Positions 63,853 to 64,000 of a stretch of DNA of 64,000 nucleotides are shown piece after piece. Below the pieces are notes generated by a model. That model was given only the letters and a program-made list of their open reading frames with translations, was not told the DNA's origin and made no database searches. Both the position numbers and the translations under genes were made by a program. Source of the stretch: Petrocella atlantisensis (GTDB lineage Bacteria > Bacillota > Clostridia > Lachnospirales > Vallitaleaceae); contig NZ_LR130778.1 in the NCBI RefSeq assembly GCF_900538275.1, forward strand, positions 868,001 through 932,000, given 5' to 3'. Position 1 is the stretch's first letter. Each line of letters opens with the position of its first letter.

Positions 63853-64000
63853 CCCAACACCTCCATATTCAAGGCTATTCGAATTTTTATACATGCATCA
63901 TAAAATCCCAACTGTTCCCTAGGATTCTTTATACCGTAGTATGCATTCTCTAGGGATGAAATACCGCCCTCATCATTAATCATAAGAATGGACTGACCTA
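63849..64000 (-). CDS. Unidentified protein, C-terminal 49 residues (partial, 5' end outside window)
   Basis: The minus strand is open from the right edge to TGA at 63851-63849, which overlaps the permease ATG. The visible part reads GQSILMINDEGGISSLENAY and continues to KIRIALNMEVLG. It contains no ATP-binding-cassette motif, so if it were the transporter ATPase only its extreme C-terminus is seen. The overlap indicates translational coupling with the permease. Confidence 0.6.
   Translation of the reverse strand, partial: GQSILMINDEGGISSLENAYYGIKNPREQLGFYDACIKIRIALNMEVLG

Overview
The window reads as the chromosome of a low-GC, Gram-positive, anaerobic Firmicute of the class Clostridia. The signs are strong AGGAGG-type ribosome sites with frequent TTG/GTG starts, AddAB in place of RecBCD, a V-type ATPase operon, a CIRCE-controlled groESL operon, S-layer (SLH) anchoring, sigma-54 with its own activator, and a glutaminyl-tRNA synthetase. 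A relative of the Lachnospirales/Vallitalea-Petrocella group is plausible, but that is an inference and was not tested.

Layout. 1-6.2 kb: a secreted SLH-anchored alpha/beta hydrolase cut by the left edge, a 1007-aa MalT/SARP-like regulator and a bacteriohemerythrin. 6.2-7.1 kb: a gene-poor patch with a decayed IS30 transposase and a 31-aa membrane miniprotein. 7.1-9.0 kb: typA/bipA. 9.0-9.8 kb: no protein gene, but a strong minus-strand promoter, a chain of hairpins and a UGUA-rich tail ending in an intrinsic terminator, so a candidate long structured RNA. 9.9-16.6 kb: hslO, a methyltransferase, a MATE exporter and addA. 16.7-19.3 kb: pyruvate kinase and a calcium-loop-like protein. 19.4-28.0 kb: a nine-gene V-type ATPase operon. 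28-31.5 kb: addB, separated from addA. 31.8-39.5 kb: a dihydroxyacetone kinase/PTS operon (dhaL-dhaM-HPr-EI-dhaK), an HPr-PAS-PAS-AAA-Fis activator and rpoN. Two sigma-54 promoters show how these belong together.

39.6-51.1 kb: housekeeping genes (polysaccharide deacetylase lipoprotein, lipid kinase, Lrp regulator, deoD, guaB, HD-GYP phosphodiesterase, groESL, 8-oxoguanine glycosylase, DUF6062 and YaiI/YqxD proteins). 51.3-54.5 kb: a SWIM-SNF2 helicase. 54.5-55.06 kb: a 570-bp non-coding region with three large RNA-like structures. Four of its hairpins carry the CANGGANG loop recognised by CsrA/RsmE proteins, and the wobble pairs agree with the strand on which GGA would be displayed. 55-64 kb: DAHP synthase, PPK2, DUF1294, DUF2225, glnS, a membrane protein, a second deacetylase, and an ABC uptake system whose binding protein and permease lie tail to tail.

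The best candidates for something undescribed are the GGA-hairpin RNA locus at 54.5-55.0 kb, the promoter-to-terminator RNA at 9.0-9.8 kb, and the self-contained sigma-54/PTS dihydroxyacetone circuit with an HPr domain fused to its activator.
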